Below, in pieces: positions 11,177 through 23,405 of a DNA stretch of 59,789 nt (position 1 is its first letter; each line of letters begins with the position of its first letter). The notes beneath the pieces are model-generated. The model ran no database searches, was not told where the DNA came from, and worked only from the letters and a program-made list of their open reading frames with translations. Source of the DNA: Volvariella volvacea V23 (taxonomy: Eukaryota; Basidiomycota; Agaricomycetes; Agaricales; Pluteaceae); NCBI GenBank assembly GCA_000349905.1, contig KB722737.1, positions 145,191 through 204,979 on the forward strand. The letters run 5' to 3'. A program made the position numbers and the translations under genes.

Positions 11177-12442
11177 AGACCTCAACTCAGATGCCACCAC
11201 CAGTCCTTAAAGCGAAGGATACCTCGCCCTGACGCTCCATGCTGCCACGCCACTCCGCACGACCACCCAACAACAGACTTGACGATGTCCAGAGTTCTAC
11301 GCCCCTGCAATGAACTTGTAACATCAAAGCTAAAAAAAATGTCACCACCAGCTGTCAAAACTGCTTTCGATCTATCGCTCTGCTGTGCTCTATCTTGTTT
11401 TCTCATATGTCACCATCCTTGATTTGGACACGTCATTTCACGACCAAAACGACACTTTGGTTTTTTTCCCCTCCTTTTCCCTTGGGCTATCGTTAATGCT
11501 ACCGCTATCGTCTTGCCATGACAGTGTTCATCCCTAGGCTGCTTCTAGGCAGCCGCTAATCCCTTTTTTTTAACGGCGTCTTAATCCAATGTTCTTTCAT
11601 CTTTACTCGTCATTTATCTGGAGACTCGGACACTACACATAATAGATAATGAACTGTACCCTTGTTGCGCATGCGCATGTTTGAATATCTTGTACTCTGC
11701 CTCCTTTACAGTTTACATACATAGACAATCCTCTCCTCCCCCGCTGTGCTTTTTTTTTTGCTATCGCGATTTCCCCGTTCTATGTACCTAGTTGTACTAC
11801 GGGCTGGTTCATCCATCCTCTTATTTATTTAGTGTAGCTATGTAGCTGCTCACTTCACTTCACTCCTTGCACTGACGCGTAAAGCGCAGGTTCTTTACAC
11901 GTCCTGGTACTCGCACTGGTCTTTTTAATCGCTATCGCTGTAGTTTTGAATAAACACGACGCGCTTGTAATGCTTACGTTGATCATCGACTAGATAATGA
12001 AAAACATCCTTCTCGCAGCGGATCGACGGAGTGCTGTGCACACCGTCCAACTTATAGTCTACTTCCTCTTGTAGGGTACAATGCTCGACATTCACGAGAA
12101 AATAAGCTCAAAAGAACGTGAAAAGAGTTGACCATGCTCATCAAGACACATCGAGACGGCTGACAGACATGGGCAAGACAACTGATCCAGACTATGCTTA
12201 GAAAACACCTTTCATTCATGTTTCATCCGTTATTGCAAGTTGAATACCATTCATATATGACAACCAGCCAACTTGAACAATCGACCAACTACCCAAGAGT
12301 TAACAAAGATCATTCAACCAACCCGAACAGAAAAAATAGATTATTTAGTCCACATTCATGGAAAACATAGGCAGGCCTATAACAGCCTGATCACGAGTGT
12401 CTTTCTGTTTTACATCGCTATTCGGGAGCAAGATGTCTAATT
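11177..12442. other. Convergent intergenic region
   Basis: This separates the stop of the 7-TM gene from the stop of the unknown gene at 12443. It has T-runs (for example near 11750) and no open frame with coding character, so it is probably two long 3' UTRs. Confidence 0.5.
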
Positions 12443-14778
12443 TTATGACTGAGATTGCGACGATATTGATTGCTCTTGCGTCTCCAAAGCATGAGCTTGT
12501 GATCCTTCTGCGTATTGTGGGAGTCGTGGGGGCGAAGGTGGAGGAGGGCTGTGCAGCGGGGGATCATACCACGGCGGATCGAATAGTGCGTTGGTTTCTG
12601 CGACAGCAACATCGTTCAACTCCGCACCGAGACCAAGCCCTGGATTGCTAATGCTTGGATCGACACCTTCTACCAGAACGTCAGAGGGAGGTGGTGGTAG
12701 AGATGACGTTGCATTTGAAGGACCGGGAGACGTAATTGCGCCTTCTGGAGGAACCAGCAGTGCACTTGGAGCCGGGGCCACAATTGGATCAGGACCGGTG
12801 CTAGTGCTCGCACCGGAATCTGCTACTGGAGCAGGAATGGTCGAATATGGAGGAGGGGAAGGAGCCAGTCTAGTCGGCCTCGCATTCCAAAGCTCGCTAT
12901 CGGGAGGTGGAGGCCCAGTCGAGTCATGTCTTCTACTCCTGCTGAATTGGAAGAAACTTCTGATAGCTGAAGGACTCGAAACTCCCCATTGTGCGAGAAT
13001 CGTTGGGTCTGGGGTGGCGGTTGTTGAATCAGCTGTTGTCGCGGGAGCAGAAGCAGGAGTTGCCATCTGACTTCCACCACCAGTAGACATAGCAGTTGCA
13101 GGACCTTCTCCCTCACTACCAAGATCTCCTCCCATGCCTACGGTTGGATCTCGAGATCTTCTTCTGCCAATCACTCTTGGTGGCGCCCGTATTCCATCGC
13201 TATCCAATGCACCTCCAAGAAACGCATCTCTGACTTCCTCTCTAATTGTGTGCCTCCTTCTAGTCGTGAAATCGGTAAAGTCGACCAACCGAGATCCAGG
13301 CATTCTCCGGCGGGGCATATGTGACGTTGCAGGCAACACTATAGGTTGAGGTGAAGCTGTTAGCGGTTGCGGGAAGCTGGGTCCGGTCATAGATGATGCG
13401 GTTGAGGAACTGCCAGCGGTAGCACCACCGATACTAGGAGAGGGAACTGGTGATAGGTGAACACCCGATATAAGGGTTCTCGTTCCACCGGGACTTGTCG
13501 TAGAAGTCGCTGCTGGTTGTCCTTCTTGCTGATGCTGAGGTGGTACAACAGGATAAGTCGCCGGACTAGGACTTCTTGTCAATCTGCTGAGTCTCCTTCT
13601 CTCCATTCTACTCATCAAGCCCAAGATGCCTCCTTCCTCTGCGCTACTTCCAGCGACGGCACCACCGCCCACAAATGCATCGTACAGATTGTTGTTCAGT
13701 CTTGCACCCTCAATGCCGTAGTTAGAGTCGATCGCAGACACGGGCGGGACGGCATCCAATTCATCATCAGAATCAGGCCCACTACCACCAAGAGGTCCGC
13801 TAGCGTCAAGACCAAACAACCTGGTCCCCAAATCTCTTAGTCTCGTTTCGCTTCTACGACCGAAAGTCCCAGAATTTGCAGCACTACCACCGGTAATTGG
13901 GTTGTGCCAATCAGCTGGGATACGCCTGATGGACTGTGATCTCCTCAAAGGTCTGTAGGTTCTTCGTTTTGCCAGATTCAAAAGACTTTGTGCTGTATTA
14001 TCAGCGATTAATCGTCTCTCGTTGGGATTGGTACGATTGCAGCGGTCAGCATATTCCTAGATTGTGATGACCATTAATACTATGCTCCATTGGCCAAATA
14101 AGGTTAGGGAAATAAGAGCCTGTGCAGGATGTGATAAAATAACGATTATCAACTGCAAGTGGCAGTGAAAATCATGACGCCATGAACTGCCGTTCAGCTC
14201 AGGTAAGATACAGCCTGATTGAATTGGAAGTAGTGTTTATGCGGTAATAGCGTGGCCCGCATCCTGACATCATAATTTGCACTGGTGCGGCGGCGATAGA
14301 TCACTCGGGTCGAATCACGAGCAAATGGGTGGGAGGTGAAAAGAAGATATTGCTCACCTTCACTAATATTTCAATTATAGACGCCGTAAATGAATCGCCT
14401 GTATCTAGATCTTCTACAAATCGTTCGAAACTGATTGTAGGTTCGGTGTTCCTCTCCAAATTAAGTCGTTTTACTGCGCCAGACCTAGAAATATACGGAA
14501 TATACAGGAAGAGAGGAGTGAGAGTTACAAGGCACGCAACCAAGTAGGGCGGTATGCCGAGAGTGGAGGGGCAGGGGATGTTGTGTAGGGGAGAGAGAAT
14601 TATTTGTAAGTCAAGCTCAATATCCAAAAGTGCAAAAGAGTACGAAGGGTGTTTTCCAATTATATTCCTTTGACGTGTGAAGGTAAATATCCTGGATAGA
14701 AGAGGGGATGGGAGCAGGGGAGGGCACAGGAACGATTTGAAAAACATTAATCGGAAGAACTTACACAAGCGTTTTCAT
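12443..14778 (-). CDS. Hypothetical protein, basic N-terminus and disordered body
   Basis: I place three exons: 14778-14765, 14484-14358 and 14056-12443, all in frame, for 584 residues. The first coding exon is only 14 nt (ATG plus 11 bases) before a strong GTAAGT donor. Introns are about 280 and 301 bp, long for this window. Residues 1-90 look structured and include ISFERFVEDLDTG, SIIEILVKEYADRC and ERRLIADNTAQSLL, followed by a basic patch RRTYRPLRRSQSIRRIP. The rest is rich in Ser, Pro, Thr and Gly, with proline runs near the C-terminus, and is probably disordered. I do not recognise the family. The short first exon is the least secure part. Confidence 0.65.
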
Positions 14779-15901
14779 TTTAGCTTGTAGCACATCATCT
14801 TGGTAATCATGTGTCCTGTATCATTAAAGAGTATGCGCGAGTTGGCAGAAGTCGTGGTGAATGAAGTCGGCATGATGGAGAAGGGAGGTAGAAAGGACTA
14901 ATTAGCGCGCGCTTCAAGACACGTAGCACAGGAATACGAGGAAAGAAAGGAGGAAACCCCCTAAATGAAACGTCAATCGCAACAAGGAGTTGCGAATAGC
15001 GTCCATAGGCTGACAGTGCTGATCCAACAACCAGCCACAACTACATCATCTTCGACTTTTCCACCTCACACCCAGGCTATCACATAGTCATGACTTCGAG
15101 TGACTAGTGCCTTGAATAGGAATAGACAAGGCAAGTCCCACAATCACATTAACGCGGTCCAGCAGCAAACCCCACGACCCCAGCCCTGATCTGCGGGGTT
15201 CTTTCGGAACGGGATGTCCAGCAGCAGACAAAGTGGATTGACAAGGGGAAAAGAAGAGCACAAAAGAAGAGAAATAGGAATGAACGAGGACCACATACCA
15301 TCTCCCCATGTTGTTTTACAGTTTTGCTTTGAGGCCGGAGAAGATTTGGCTTTGAGTGTTTTACAATGAGGCAAAGATCCCGGGATGTCGGAATATCGTG
15401 TGTGGATTTCGGACTTGATGTAGACCGAGCTAACCGCAATATCGCAAACGATTTGCCGTTAACTGTCAAGCTTGAGATTGGTGTATGTGAAGGTTCCGAG
15501 CTTGGATTCTTCGTCAAACTCCGAGATACTTGGATGCTGTCTAAGTACTGCAGCGCGCTCGGACCAGTGCTCCTACGAAGCTATGGGCGTCGTATGCTGC
15601 GTGTATGGGTTGGAATCTGGATGTCACTGCCACGAGTAGCAAGACTGGGGAGAAGGGGCCAAGGTGGGTCGGAAAAGTGGAGGTGGTGGTTAGTCGGTTG
15701 TCGGCTTGTCACCGTGGGAGGAAGGCTGGGGTCAGCGATCGCCTAGCCACAAGGCCCACAACAGCATCATACAGCCGCGGCTACAAGTCTGCCACAAAAT
15801 TATTATTATAGGACGGGACAAACTGTAGCAGTAATTGTGTATTGGCATCCAAGGGAGTCGAAATGTCTACCAATAACACTCCATAGGCGCTCGTGCCAAG
15901 C
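14779..15901. other. Intergenic region, no clear gene
   Basis: This lies between the start of the unknown gene and the stop of the dynein gene, both on the minus strand. Short open frames exist on both strands (minus 15309-15088, 73 codons; plus 15366-15746, 126 codons from an ATG). Neither shows a domain or a splice pattern I can support. It probably holds the dynein gene 3' UTR and the promoter of the unknown gene. Confidence 0.45.
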
Positions 15902-17995
15902 TCAAGAACTCTCGCCTTCATCAGCCTCGCCTCCTGAAGGTGCAGTAGGAGCAGGAGTCGTACTACGACTCGCACTCGTACCATTAGGCTTAACTTGTCT
16001 CGAAGCACTAGATCCCGCACCGCCCCTGTCCCTCGTATTCAATAAGTCCTGGAAGAATTTCTGCAAGACCTCGTGTTGCGTTGGTGCTCCTGCACCGCCA
16101 ACACCACCAGCAGCGCTTGAAGTTGCACCGGGTTGAGGTGAAGGAGGTAGCGGTCCTCCTGTGCGTCCAGCAGGAGCCCCACCGGGCCCTAAAGCCGATA
16201 ATGCTGCTGGTCTTGAAGTACCACTCGCGCCACCCGTAGCACTTCTACCCCCTGTAGAACTAGCCAGCCTATTCCTAGCCGCATCATTCAACCCAGCTTG
16301 AGCAGACGCTGCCCTTTCACTACCAGCAGCAGCACCTCCTGATTCCATCTCCGTCAAAGCACGCTCAACGTTGGGCAGATTGAAGCTACTGCTACCCATT
16401 GGACCGACAATGCCGGCCGATGCGCCTGCAATGTCTGCGGGGTTTCTGAAAGCACCACGTGGATCGCGATCTGGTTTTTTGGCATTCTCGTCATAATTCT
16501 TGGCGAGGAAAGCTTGTTCTGGTACAGGGCTATTGAACGCCGGGAGTGGTGGAGGCTATATGGGTCATAGTCGTGATTGAGACGTTGAAGTATTGATGCA
16601 GTACGGGTAACGAACCTTGGCTCCCTGATCCGGAACGAATGCAGCAAACAACTTCTTTGCACCTCCCCCACCAACGGGTCCATCATTCCCCTGTAGTTCA
16701 GGATCCAAATCTTTCTCCCAGGCTTCACCCCACATTTTAGGGTCAAACCCATCCCTCATCACCGTGATCTTACCCCAGCTATCCCATCCTGCGGGTACTA
16801 CAACTCTATCACGATCCAGTGTATTGGGTTTATGGTGGAATGGGAAAATATTGCGGGCAGGAGCAGGGGGTTCTGTACCAGCCAATCCAGGAGAAGGTGC
16901 CGGTGGCGCGAATAAAAGATGTAGAGCATGTTGGCGGAGAGCTTGTAATGTTGCTGGGAGAGGGGTGGTATAAAATAATGATGCACCATCTGATTGGACA
17001 TAAGCACTAGCGAAGGCTACGTTCAAGCAGTACGTACACTTAAGGCAGATCGTCCTCAGGACTTGCATAATCCCATCTGTTCTCTCCTCCCAATCACCAG
17101 CTTTACCTTTAACCATACCACCCATCCCTGAAGCGCCAGCGGCCATATCCACTTCTTCGTCAATCAAGTCCGCCTTTGTACAGCACACGACGATCGGTAT
17201 TCCTGCTTGGTTATGCGTGAATGTCCCTGGACCTAGGGGCAGGAGGGTATTCGATAACGTCGAATTTTGTGGCAATGGATCCGCAGTTGGCTCTGTATAA
17301 TGTTGTAGATACGATTGCACTGTCAAGACAAATCAATCATGCTGGAAAAGACAACGAGGCATTTGGACGCGTTATGCCTCTTCGTTGATAGAGCAACGGA
17401 CTCACATCGCTCTCTACTCTCCTCTCTCACAATATCCACTTCTCTCGAATTATCACCTTTAGTCCAAGTTTCTACCCATTGCAGCCATAGTTGTAAATCT
17501 TCCACAAAATTCCAGGGTCTTGTCCAATCCAAGACAATCATCACCAATGTATGGGGTATAGCTGTCCGTGGTGGTAGGAAATGGGGTAACAACGCGGTAT
17601 ATGCTGAATTTGCTGATGGTATTGTGTACACTGACAATCTCGCCAGTGTATCTGGCGAAGCGAGAAGCGAGTCAGTATGTGAGCATAACATATCCTAGAA
17701 TAAGATGAGCTCAATATACCGCACCTTCATCCCCTTCATCTCTAACGTCCGCGAAATCGTAACCTAATGCAAAATCCGTTCTCGATTGATCGTCCTTCTC
17801 CGAGTCAGCTACAGCCTTTTGCAAAAGCGCTGCAGCAATAATTGACTTTCCAGTCGAAGGTTGTCCCAGGAGCAGGATCTGCTTTGAAGGTATTGAACGA
17901 GACGAGGACACTGAATCGAGGATAGACGACCATAAATCCTGTGGTGGTGCTTCTGGGGTTGATGAGCGTGAATTTTCCATTTCTGCGGGGTTCAT
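15902..17995 (-). CDS. Cytoplasmic dynein light intermediate chain
   Basis: This subunit links the dynein heavy chain to cargo adaptors. Five exons (17995-17725, 17651-17406, 17319-17038, 16989-16616, 16555-15902) give 608 residues in frame. A P-loop-like GQPSTGKS follows ILLL near residue 50. Further family landmarks are EDTLARLSVYTIPS across the first junction, VMIVLDWTRPWNFVEDLQLW, VVCCTKADL (a NKxD-like position of the Ras-type fold), LRTICLKYGASLFYT across the third junction, and DRVVVPAGWDSWGKI. The C-terminal ~180 residues are rich in Gly, Ala and Ser, where adaptor-binding helices lie in this family; KFFQDLLN near the end could be such a helix. It is divergent from TIP41. Confidence 0.92.
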
Positions 17996-18222
17996 TCAAG
18001 GCGTTCGTGTATTGGTTCGTGGCACAGGTTGATGCTATGAGATTGAATGGGGTTTGCGATGAGGAAGGGTGAAAGGGTCAAGTTACGGGATGAAGGGACT
18101 GGTAAAGGGAAGTGAGGGTAACCTTGGCGCGACTGGCGAGTTCCCACAATCGGCTAAATCTCAATCCCAAATCACAGACATCGACGCGTCCTTATCGCGT
18201 GCAGCGTTCTTCAACGTTCACA
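17996..18222. promoter_or_regulatory. Shared promoter of dynein LIC and TIP41
   Basis: Only 227 bp separate the two divergent start codons, so both 5' UTRs and promoters must lie here. I see no clear TATA box. Confidence 0.6.
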
Positions 18223-19500
18223 ATGGCTTCATCACCAACGAGCGTAGTCATAGGCACAAGTCCTACACCAGATATCAGCGGTGCAACGCCCAATAACACC
18301 ACCACAGTCTCCATCCCAGACCATCAGCTCTACGAATCGCCCAATTGCCGTTCAATCCGAGTCGGCGATTGGTATATCACAGCTTCAACTAACCCTATAT
18401 CGCCTGCATATCAATGCGATGCCTTACAAGCCTCGTTAGGGATTCCATTACCGGAGATGACGTTTGGAAATAATCATCTCGTGCTGCATCATAGGCCCTC
18501 TGGGTTTATGTACACTTTTAGAACGGAGGATGCATTGAGGTATGTCAAGAAGGGAGAGCTGGAAGATGGGGATGGTGGAGTGAAAGTAGAGTATGCAGAG
18601 AAATGGCTGCAGAGTCGGTGAGATAGTGCATGCACCCACAAAACCGCTGGCCCTGAACGATTGCATCTAGGACTGGGCAAAACGCATCACTTCCTATGCC
18701 CACGACCGTGCCCACGAAGCCATATGATTGGACATACACGACGACTTACCAAGGACACCTCTTCAAGAACTCACCGCCACCCTCAGCCCTGCCCACTAGC
18801 TCGTCATCGCCAACAACTTCAGACGACACAGACCTACATCTCACACCACCAGATCTGCCATTAGACCACGAACTAGCTAGATGGACAGCATCAGATCCAG
18901 AAGATCCTTCCCAGTCGATACCAATGTCCGAACTTATGCGCCCCGATCCTATATTGTTTTACGCCGAAATTCCTCTATTTGAAGATGAACTGCACGATAA
19001 TGGGTCGTCTAATCTACTCGTTCGAATAGTAGGTCCTTCCCTTTGCTATACAAGACCCTTTCGCCTCCTTTCAATTGTCAAGTGTTGAGCCTCAACCCCA
19101 CCCTACAGCGCGTAATGCCAACATGTATATTCATCCTCTCTCGCTTCACTCTCCGAGTCGACAACGTCCTCTTCCGCACGCACGACACAAGATTATACCA
19201 CTCATTCTCATCTTCCCCTCCTACTTTCATTCGCGAAACAGGCGGCTGGGAAGCTCCTTACGATCGCGTTCAGCGTGTAAGCCCCCATCCTATCTTGAGC
19301 TTTCAACTTCTCAACTAACATTAATTTTCGAATATCAAAAATAGCACCTCCCGAAGCGCAACGATTTAACACCCCTAACAGACCCAACGTTTATAGCCAA
19401 AATTCTGACTGAACTTCCGAAGCACGTTTCCCAACGCGAAGGCGCAAAGACGAGATGGAGGGGTATGGGTACGAGGAAAGAGATTATTCATCTAACATAA
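18223..19500 (+). CDS. TIP41: TIP41-like protein (Tap42/PP2A-associated)
   Basis: TIP41 binds the PP2A-associated protein Tap42 (alpha4) and tunes TOR signalling. Four exons (18223-18617, 18671-19028, 19109-19276, 19345-19500) give 358 residues. Family marks are SIRVGDWYITAST, LPEMTFGNNHLVL, YDWTYTTTYQGHL, PILFYAEIPLFEDELHDNG, then VRIRVMPTCIFILSRFTLR and DNVLFRTHDTRLYH across the exon 2/3 junction. The C-terminal exon ends GTRKEIIHLT. The linker between TTYQG and the FEDEL block holds an added Ser/Pro stretch of about 50 residues. Confidence 0.93.
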
Positions 19501-20297
19501 CCATCTTCTCGACTTGTCAGTTTGTAGGTTACAGCAATTGATACGGATTGTAAAGCTGATCAGAGGCCGATGGCTAATAAATCAAGACGCAAACGCATAC
19601 TCGCAATGTGATCTTTTCAAGATTGCCGTGCTTATCCGCTTTCATTCAAGAGTGGATGAAAACTGAACAAAGAGTCTTGGGGTAGCATCCCCACCATGAT
19701 ATGCTTCATGTTACTGGAACCCTGGTGTCCGGGGAATGCGGCCTTACTTGCATGGCCTTAACATAATGCGAGAATGTGTCACTGAGGACTTGGTTCCACA
19801 AAGGTAGAGTGCATCAGTTGCTGGTGTTCTTAACTGCATAGCTTACTCCCTTAATCCGCTCCAATCCGATCTTCCAAAGCCATCTCATGTGGTTCCACTA
19901 ATTCTAGATCGGACACTATTTTTAGTACGGATGACTTGGGATACTGCGTATTCGGTGTTGAATGCTCTGTGGCTGAATTAGGACAACCATTGGACATCCC
20001 ATAAGTTCAAGCAAGTGTTGCCCCTCCTCTGCTGAACCACACTGGCAGCACGTGCCCTTCGGCGGGTAGGCAACCTTCAGGACTCCTAGTGCCAGGATAT
20101 GCTCCCTTAATGGATTGGAAAAGCGAGGCCGCGGCCCATGGCAAAATTCTTTCAACTTGCTTTTGCGATGCCATTGCTTCCATGTGCTTATGGTGTTGCC
20201 AGCGTTAAAGTATAAAATCCTAAGTACGCCACACACTACATCAACTGACCTGCTAGCCCCCATTCCCTTACTCCTTCTAAGCTTCAGCTCTCCTACT
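19501..20297. other. Intergenic region with sedolisin A promoter
   Basis: The last ~200 bp are similar to the region upstream of sedolisin B (shared TTTTGCGATGCCA-like block, CATGTGCT and AGTATAAAATCCTA). The rest has no gene that I can see. Confidence 0.5.
20211..20217 (+). promoter_or_regulatory. TATA box of sedolisin A
   Basis: TATAAAA lies 81 bp before the start codon, and the same box with the same flanks is found before sedolisin B. Conservation between the paralogues supports a real core promoter. Confidence 0.7.
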
Positions 20298-22914
20298 ATG
20301 CGACTAGGCTTTCGCGTCCTCCTGCCTCTCTTAGGCGCCATATCTGTTTTTGCTGCTCCAAGCAGTCATCTCGCAGGTTGCCCCTACTCTGTCAAGCAAT
20401 CCATTTCTCCACCCCGTGGATGGGAGAGATATGGTGTACCCTCACCAGCCCATAGCATCGACCTCCGAATCGGATTACCGCAGCCAAATTTTGCTACTCT
20501 AGAAAGAAAACTCTACGAGATCAGCAACCCAGAACATGAGCGTTATGGTCAACATCTATCCAAGGAAGAGGTTGAAGAACTCGTGGCTCCCCATCCGGAG
20601 AGTTTGAGTGCTGTTGACGATTGGTTGTCCAAGTTCGGGATTGGGGAGGATGACATTATTCGATCACCCGCAAAGGATTGGATTAAGATTACCATCCCAG
20701 TGGGGTTAGCTGAGAAAATGTTGGATACGGTGCGTCTTCGTAGTTGGAGCTGTTGCACGACTCCATCTCACGCTGATATTCAAATCCTACAGACCTATTA
20801 CACCTGGAGACATAGCTCCACAGGAGAATATGTTATTCGAACCACAAGCTATAGTCTTCCAACGGACTTGCACAGGCATGTGGATGTGGTCCAGCCAACC
20901 ACCATGTTCGGTCTCTTCCAACCATTCAAATCCACTTTGGTCAGGGGTCATGATGACTCCATGATTCGCCCTGGGGGTTCCTCCCAGTCCAACGATACTA
21001 ACGTGACCACAACGGGGACCGTGACTAATCCACAGACTGGATTAAATGTCGATGCTAGCTGCAATGTTAACATCACCATTAGTTGCCTCCAACAACTGTA
21101 CAACGCTGTTGGGTATACTCCCTCAGCTCACATCGGGAATTCAATTGGCATCACAGGTTACTTGGAAGAATTTGCAAATATTCAAGATTTGCAGACGTTC
21201 TATAGTCAGCAAAGACCTGACGCTCTTGGTTCGACGTTTAATTTCATCTCAGTGAATGGTATGTCTCCAATTTAGTTCGGGTCCCGAGTCCTTTGATTGG
21301 TGATGTCATTCTGTTAGGTGGGTTAAACAATCAAGCACTGGAGGAAGCAGGAGAAGAGGCGGGCTTGGATGTTCAATTTGCATTTGGGCTCTCTTATCCT
21401 ATCCCCGTAAGCGTGACACCTACGTATTCTTAGAGAGATTAAACAAGACGACCTCAGGGCACATTCTATTCTACAGCTGGACGACCGCCCTTCATACCGG
21501 ACTTTGGCACGCCTAACAACACTAATGAGTAAGTGAAGTACCAGCTCTCTACGGACTGAATAGCTCATATTAATTTACCAGGCCATACGCAGATTGGCTG
21601 GACTTTGTGCTTTCTCATCCAAGTACACCCCTCACGATTTCCACGAGCTACGGTGACGATGAGCAAACTGGTATATATTCTGTTAGTGAAGCTCAACAGA
21701 CGACGTTTTAACCCTTTTCTCTTCGGGCGACTTTGCTTAGTCCCTGAGGATTATGCGCGGCGGGTTTGTTCTGGCTTCGCCCAACTCGGTAAGTGTCAGT
21801 TAGCCAGCCACTTACCCTCTCCTGGTCTGAAGCTCTACACTGAGGCATTATTTTGACTTCATTTGATATCCCAAGGTGCCCGAGGGGTCTCTGTCATCTT
21901 CTCTTCTGGAGACAGAGGTGTAGGAGATGGGGATGAAAACCCAGAGACTCAAACTTGCTTTACTAACGATGGCCGTAACGCTACAAGATTCATCCCATCG
22001 TTCCCTGCCTCGTAAGCTATTTTTGTTGTTGTCACTGTCAACTGTGGACGCTTGACGGGAAAGTATATGCTAAGCGTTACCTGTGATCATAGGTGCCCAT
22101 AGTAAGTCAAGATATCGTTATTAGCGGTCGTATGGACATGTCATACTAACCAAGAATCCCTGCACATTGTGCACATGTCAGCGTGACCTCTGTTGGTGGA
22201 ACCGTGGGCGTAGCACCAGAAATTGCAGTCACTAGCTACTTCTCTGGTGGCGGTTTCAGCGACTACGTGAGCAACTCTAACATTGTAATTGCTTTCCTTG
22301 GTAATTTGGACGATGGTCGGCAAAAGTTTCCTCGACCTGCGTACCAAAATAAGGGTGTCAAGAAGTTCCTGAAGACGCTTCCTAAAGGCACATATGCGGG
22401 CCTTTTCAATCCGTAAGTCATATTATCTTTTCTTGACACCATTCTCAGCTATCATCATTCAAATAGTGCTGGAAGGGTGGGGAACATCTCCCCTTCGCGT
22501 ACCCCTCTAACTAACACAACACAGGGAATACCTGATGTCGCAGCCCAAGGCGACAACTTCCGTATCATATTCCAGGGCCGTTCAGTCCAAGTCGGTGGTA
22601 CCTCTGCTTCAGCACCCACATTCGCTGGCATTGTCGCGCTTCTCAACGACGCCAGACTGAAAGCCGGTAAACGGCCATTGGGATTCTTGAATCCTTTGTT
22701 GTATACATTCGGAGTTGAGGGGTTGACAGATATCCTTGAGGGACATAACTCTGGTTGTGGAACGCCTGGGTTTAATGTTACCACTGGATGGGATCCAGGT
22801 GGGTTGTACTTTTTTAGTTTTAGGTGTAAGCAAGTGGTGACTTAAGAATTTATAGTTACTGGACTAGGGACACCCAACTTTAGAAAGTTGAAGGACATTG
22901 TTTTGAAGTATTAA
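20298..22914 (+). CDS. Sedolisin-family (S53) tripeptidyl peptidase A, secreted
   Basis: This is an acid serine-carboxyl peptidase that would trim tripeptides from extracellular proteins. Thirteen exons (20298-20729, 20793-21258, 21318-21406, 21458-21528, 21582-21670, 21741-21788, 21876-22011, 22093-22101, 22182-22266, 22327-22412, 22467-22476, 22525-22798, 22856-22914) give 617 residues. A signal peptide (residues 1-20, ending near SVFAAPS) is followed by the S53 prodomain. The catalytic E-x3-D pair is at about E313/D317 in [13 protein letters not shown], and the catalytic Ser is at about 534 in [13 protein letters not shown]. The C-terminus carries the calcium-site pattern [11 protein letters not shown] and [14 protein letters not shown]. 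Exons 8 and 11 are microexons of 9 and 10 nt. It is the paralogue of the gene at 39146-41744. Confidence 0.93.
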
Positions 22915-23405
22915 ATTCACACAAAGGTTCAGAAATGAGCATCAGAAGGAGTGGATTGCTTGCCTGGTGGTGAATGATTCTCCTTTAGGCGAATAGAGTA
23001 ATGTAAATCCATGAGCTCGAGTCTGATCCCAATTCGAAGTTCATTTGTATCATTACCATACAAGAAACAAGTACCTGCTCGTCGAAAGTCATGGTCCTCG
23101 CCTGCAAAATAGAGGCGGAGTTCGTCGCGGTGGATATCATTGTCCCATTAAGCTTTGCTTGCCTTAAATACTTAGGAGCCATACAGCCTTTTGAGGGCTC
23201 GAAGAAACCTCAAAGATAATTCCAATCTTCCTGATATCACCAGCCAAGCAAATTCAAATCGTCCAATTACTTCATAGTTCGATACAGTACATACATTGCA
23301 ACCATGAAAAAGCACGTTCTAAGCCAAATCCAATAAAGCATGTCAACAAAACCAAAACCGAAATCACACTCCCGACACGCAGAGCAGTAATCACATCGCT
23401 GTTGC
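22915..23405. other. Convergent intergenic region
   Basis: This is the space between the stops of sedolisin A and TAF12. I see only probable 3' UTR sequence. Confidence 0.5.

Noticed and set aside
12591..13070. 159-codon plus-strand frame, Gly/Val-rich
   Set aside because: It is antisense to the low-complexity part of the unknown gene at 12443-14778.
15088..15309. Minus-strand frame of 73 codons with a hydrophobic centre
   Set aside because: It could be a small membrane protein, but no splice extension keeps frame and nothing is recognised.
15366..15746. Plus-strand frame of 126 codons from an ATG
   Set aside because: The opposite strand is equally open, the composition is Arg/Trp-rich and no domain or splice pattern supports it.
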